Shown here piece by piece: positions 57,844-57,942 of a stretch of DNA of 57,942 bases. The notes beneath the pieces were generated by a model. It was not told the DNA's origin and searched no databases. It saw only the letters and a list, made by a program, of their open reading frames with translations. A program made the translations under genes and the position numbers. This DNA comes from Longimycelium tulufanense (lineage in GTDB: Bacteria > Actinomycetota > Actinomycetes > Mycobacteriales > Pseudonocardiaceae): positions 1-57,942 of the forward strand of contig NZ_BMMK01000034.1 of the NCBI RefSeq assembly GCF_014645795.1, given 5' to 3'. How positions within the stretch are numbered: the first letter of the stretch is position 1; every line of letters starts with the position of its first letter.

Positions 57844-57942
57844 GCCCCAGCCTCGCCGACTCCTCGTGCTCGCCCCTCGTTACCTTCTTTTGTGGCCCCA
57901 GGTTGGGGCTGTCAGGCCACCGGTCCCGGCATGACTGAGTCC

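Noticed and set aside
57892-57920. Nested hairpin (GCCCCA/TGGGGC within GTGGCC/GGCCAC) near the right edge as a terminator
   Set aside because: The T-rich stretch lies upstream, not downstream, of the hairpin on the plus strand, and no T run follows on the minus strand. The function is unclear and the window ends just after.

Overview
The window is about 58 kb of high-GC actinomycete DNA. GC content, GTG/TTG starts, long type I PKS genes and rare TTA codons suggest Streptomyces, Nocardiopsaceae or a relative; the genus cannot be fixed from the sequence. It holds one modular polyketide synthase cluster, all on the + strand, behind a scarred left junction.

Left junction (1-1430): on the minus strand, a broken tyrosine-recombinase fragment and the 3' half of a tRNA-Pro gene with its own terminator; on the plus strand, a small DUF5988-like gene and a metK fragment with an internal deletion. 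This looks like debris of integration and recombination rather than working genes. A stand-alone condensation-type acyltransferase (1430-2752) and a 247-bp gap precede the PKS genes.

PKS region (3000-57056): six genes (called A-F here) encode a loading module, ten extension modules and a thioesterase, apparently in working order. A = loading + module 1 (DH-ER-KR); B = modules 2 (KR) and 3 (DH-KR); C = modules 4 and 5 (DH-KR each); D = modules 6 and 7 (DH-KR each); E = module 8 (DH-ER-KR); F = modules 9 and 10 (no reduction) + TE. AT motifs predict malonyl-CoA for modules 2, 3 and 8, and methylmalonyl-CoA for 1, 4, 5, 6, 7 and 9. A SAM-dependent methyltransferase (57089-57790) and a strong hairpin end the operon. 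The last ~100 bases hold no recognisable gene. No regulator, transporter or oxidase is present, so the full cluster may extend beyond the right edge.

By colinearity the chain would be a starter-CH2-CH(CH3)-CH(OH)-CH2 head, a conjugated pentaene with four C-methyls, a CH2-CH2 spacer and a terminal beta,delta-diketo thioester. That end could close to a 4-hydroxy-2-pyrone (or its gamma-pyrone tautomer), be O-methylated by the methyltransferase, and the head hydroxyl could be acylated by the acyltransferase. Both ends of the line are abnormal: the loading KS has lost all three catalytic residues, the loading AT has Cys for its nucleophilic Ser, ACP9 has lost the Asp before the phosphopantetheine Ser, and AT10 is missing about 60 residues. 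How the chain starts and ends is the main open question.
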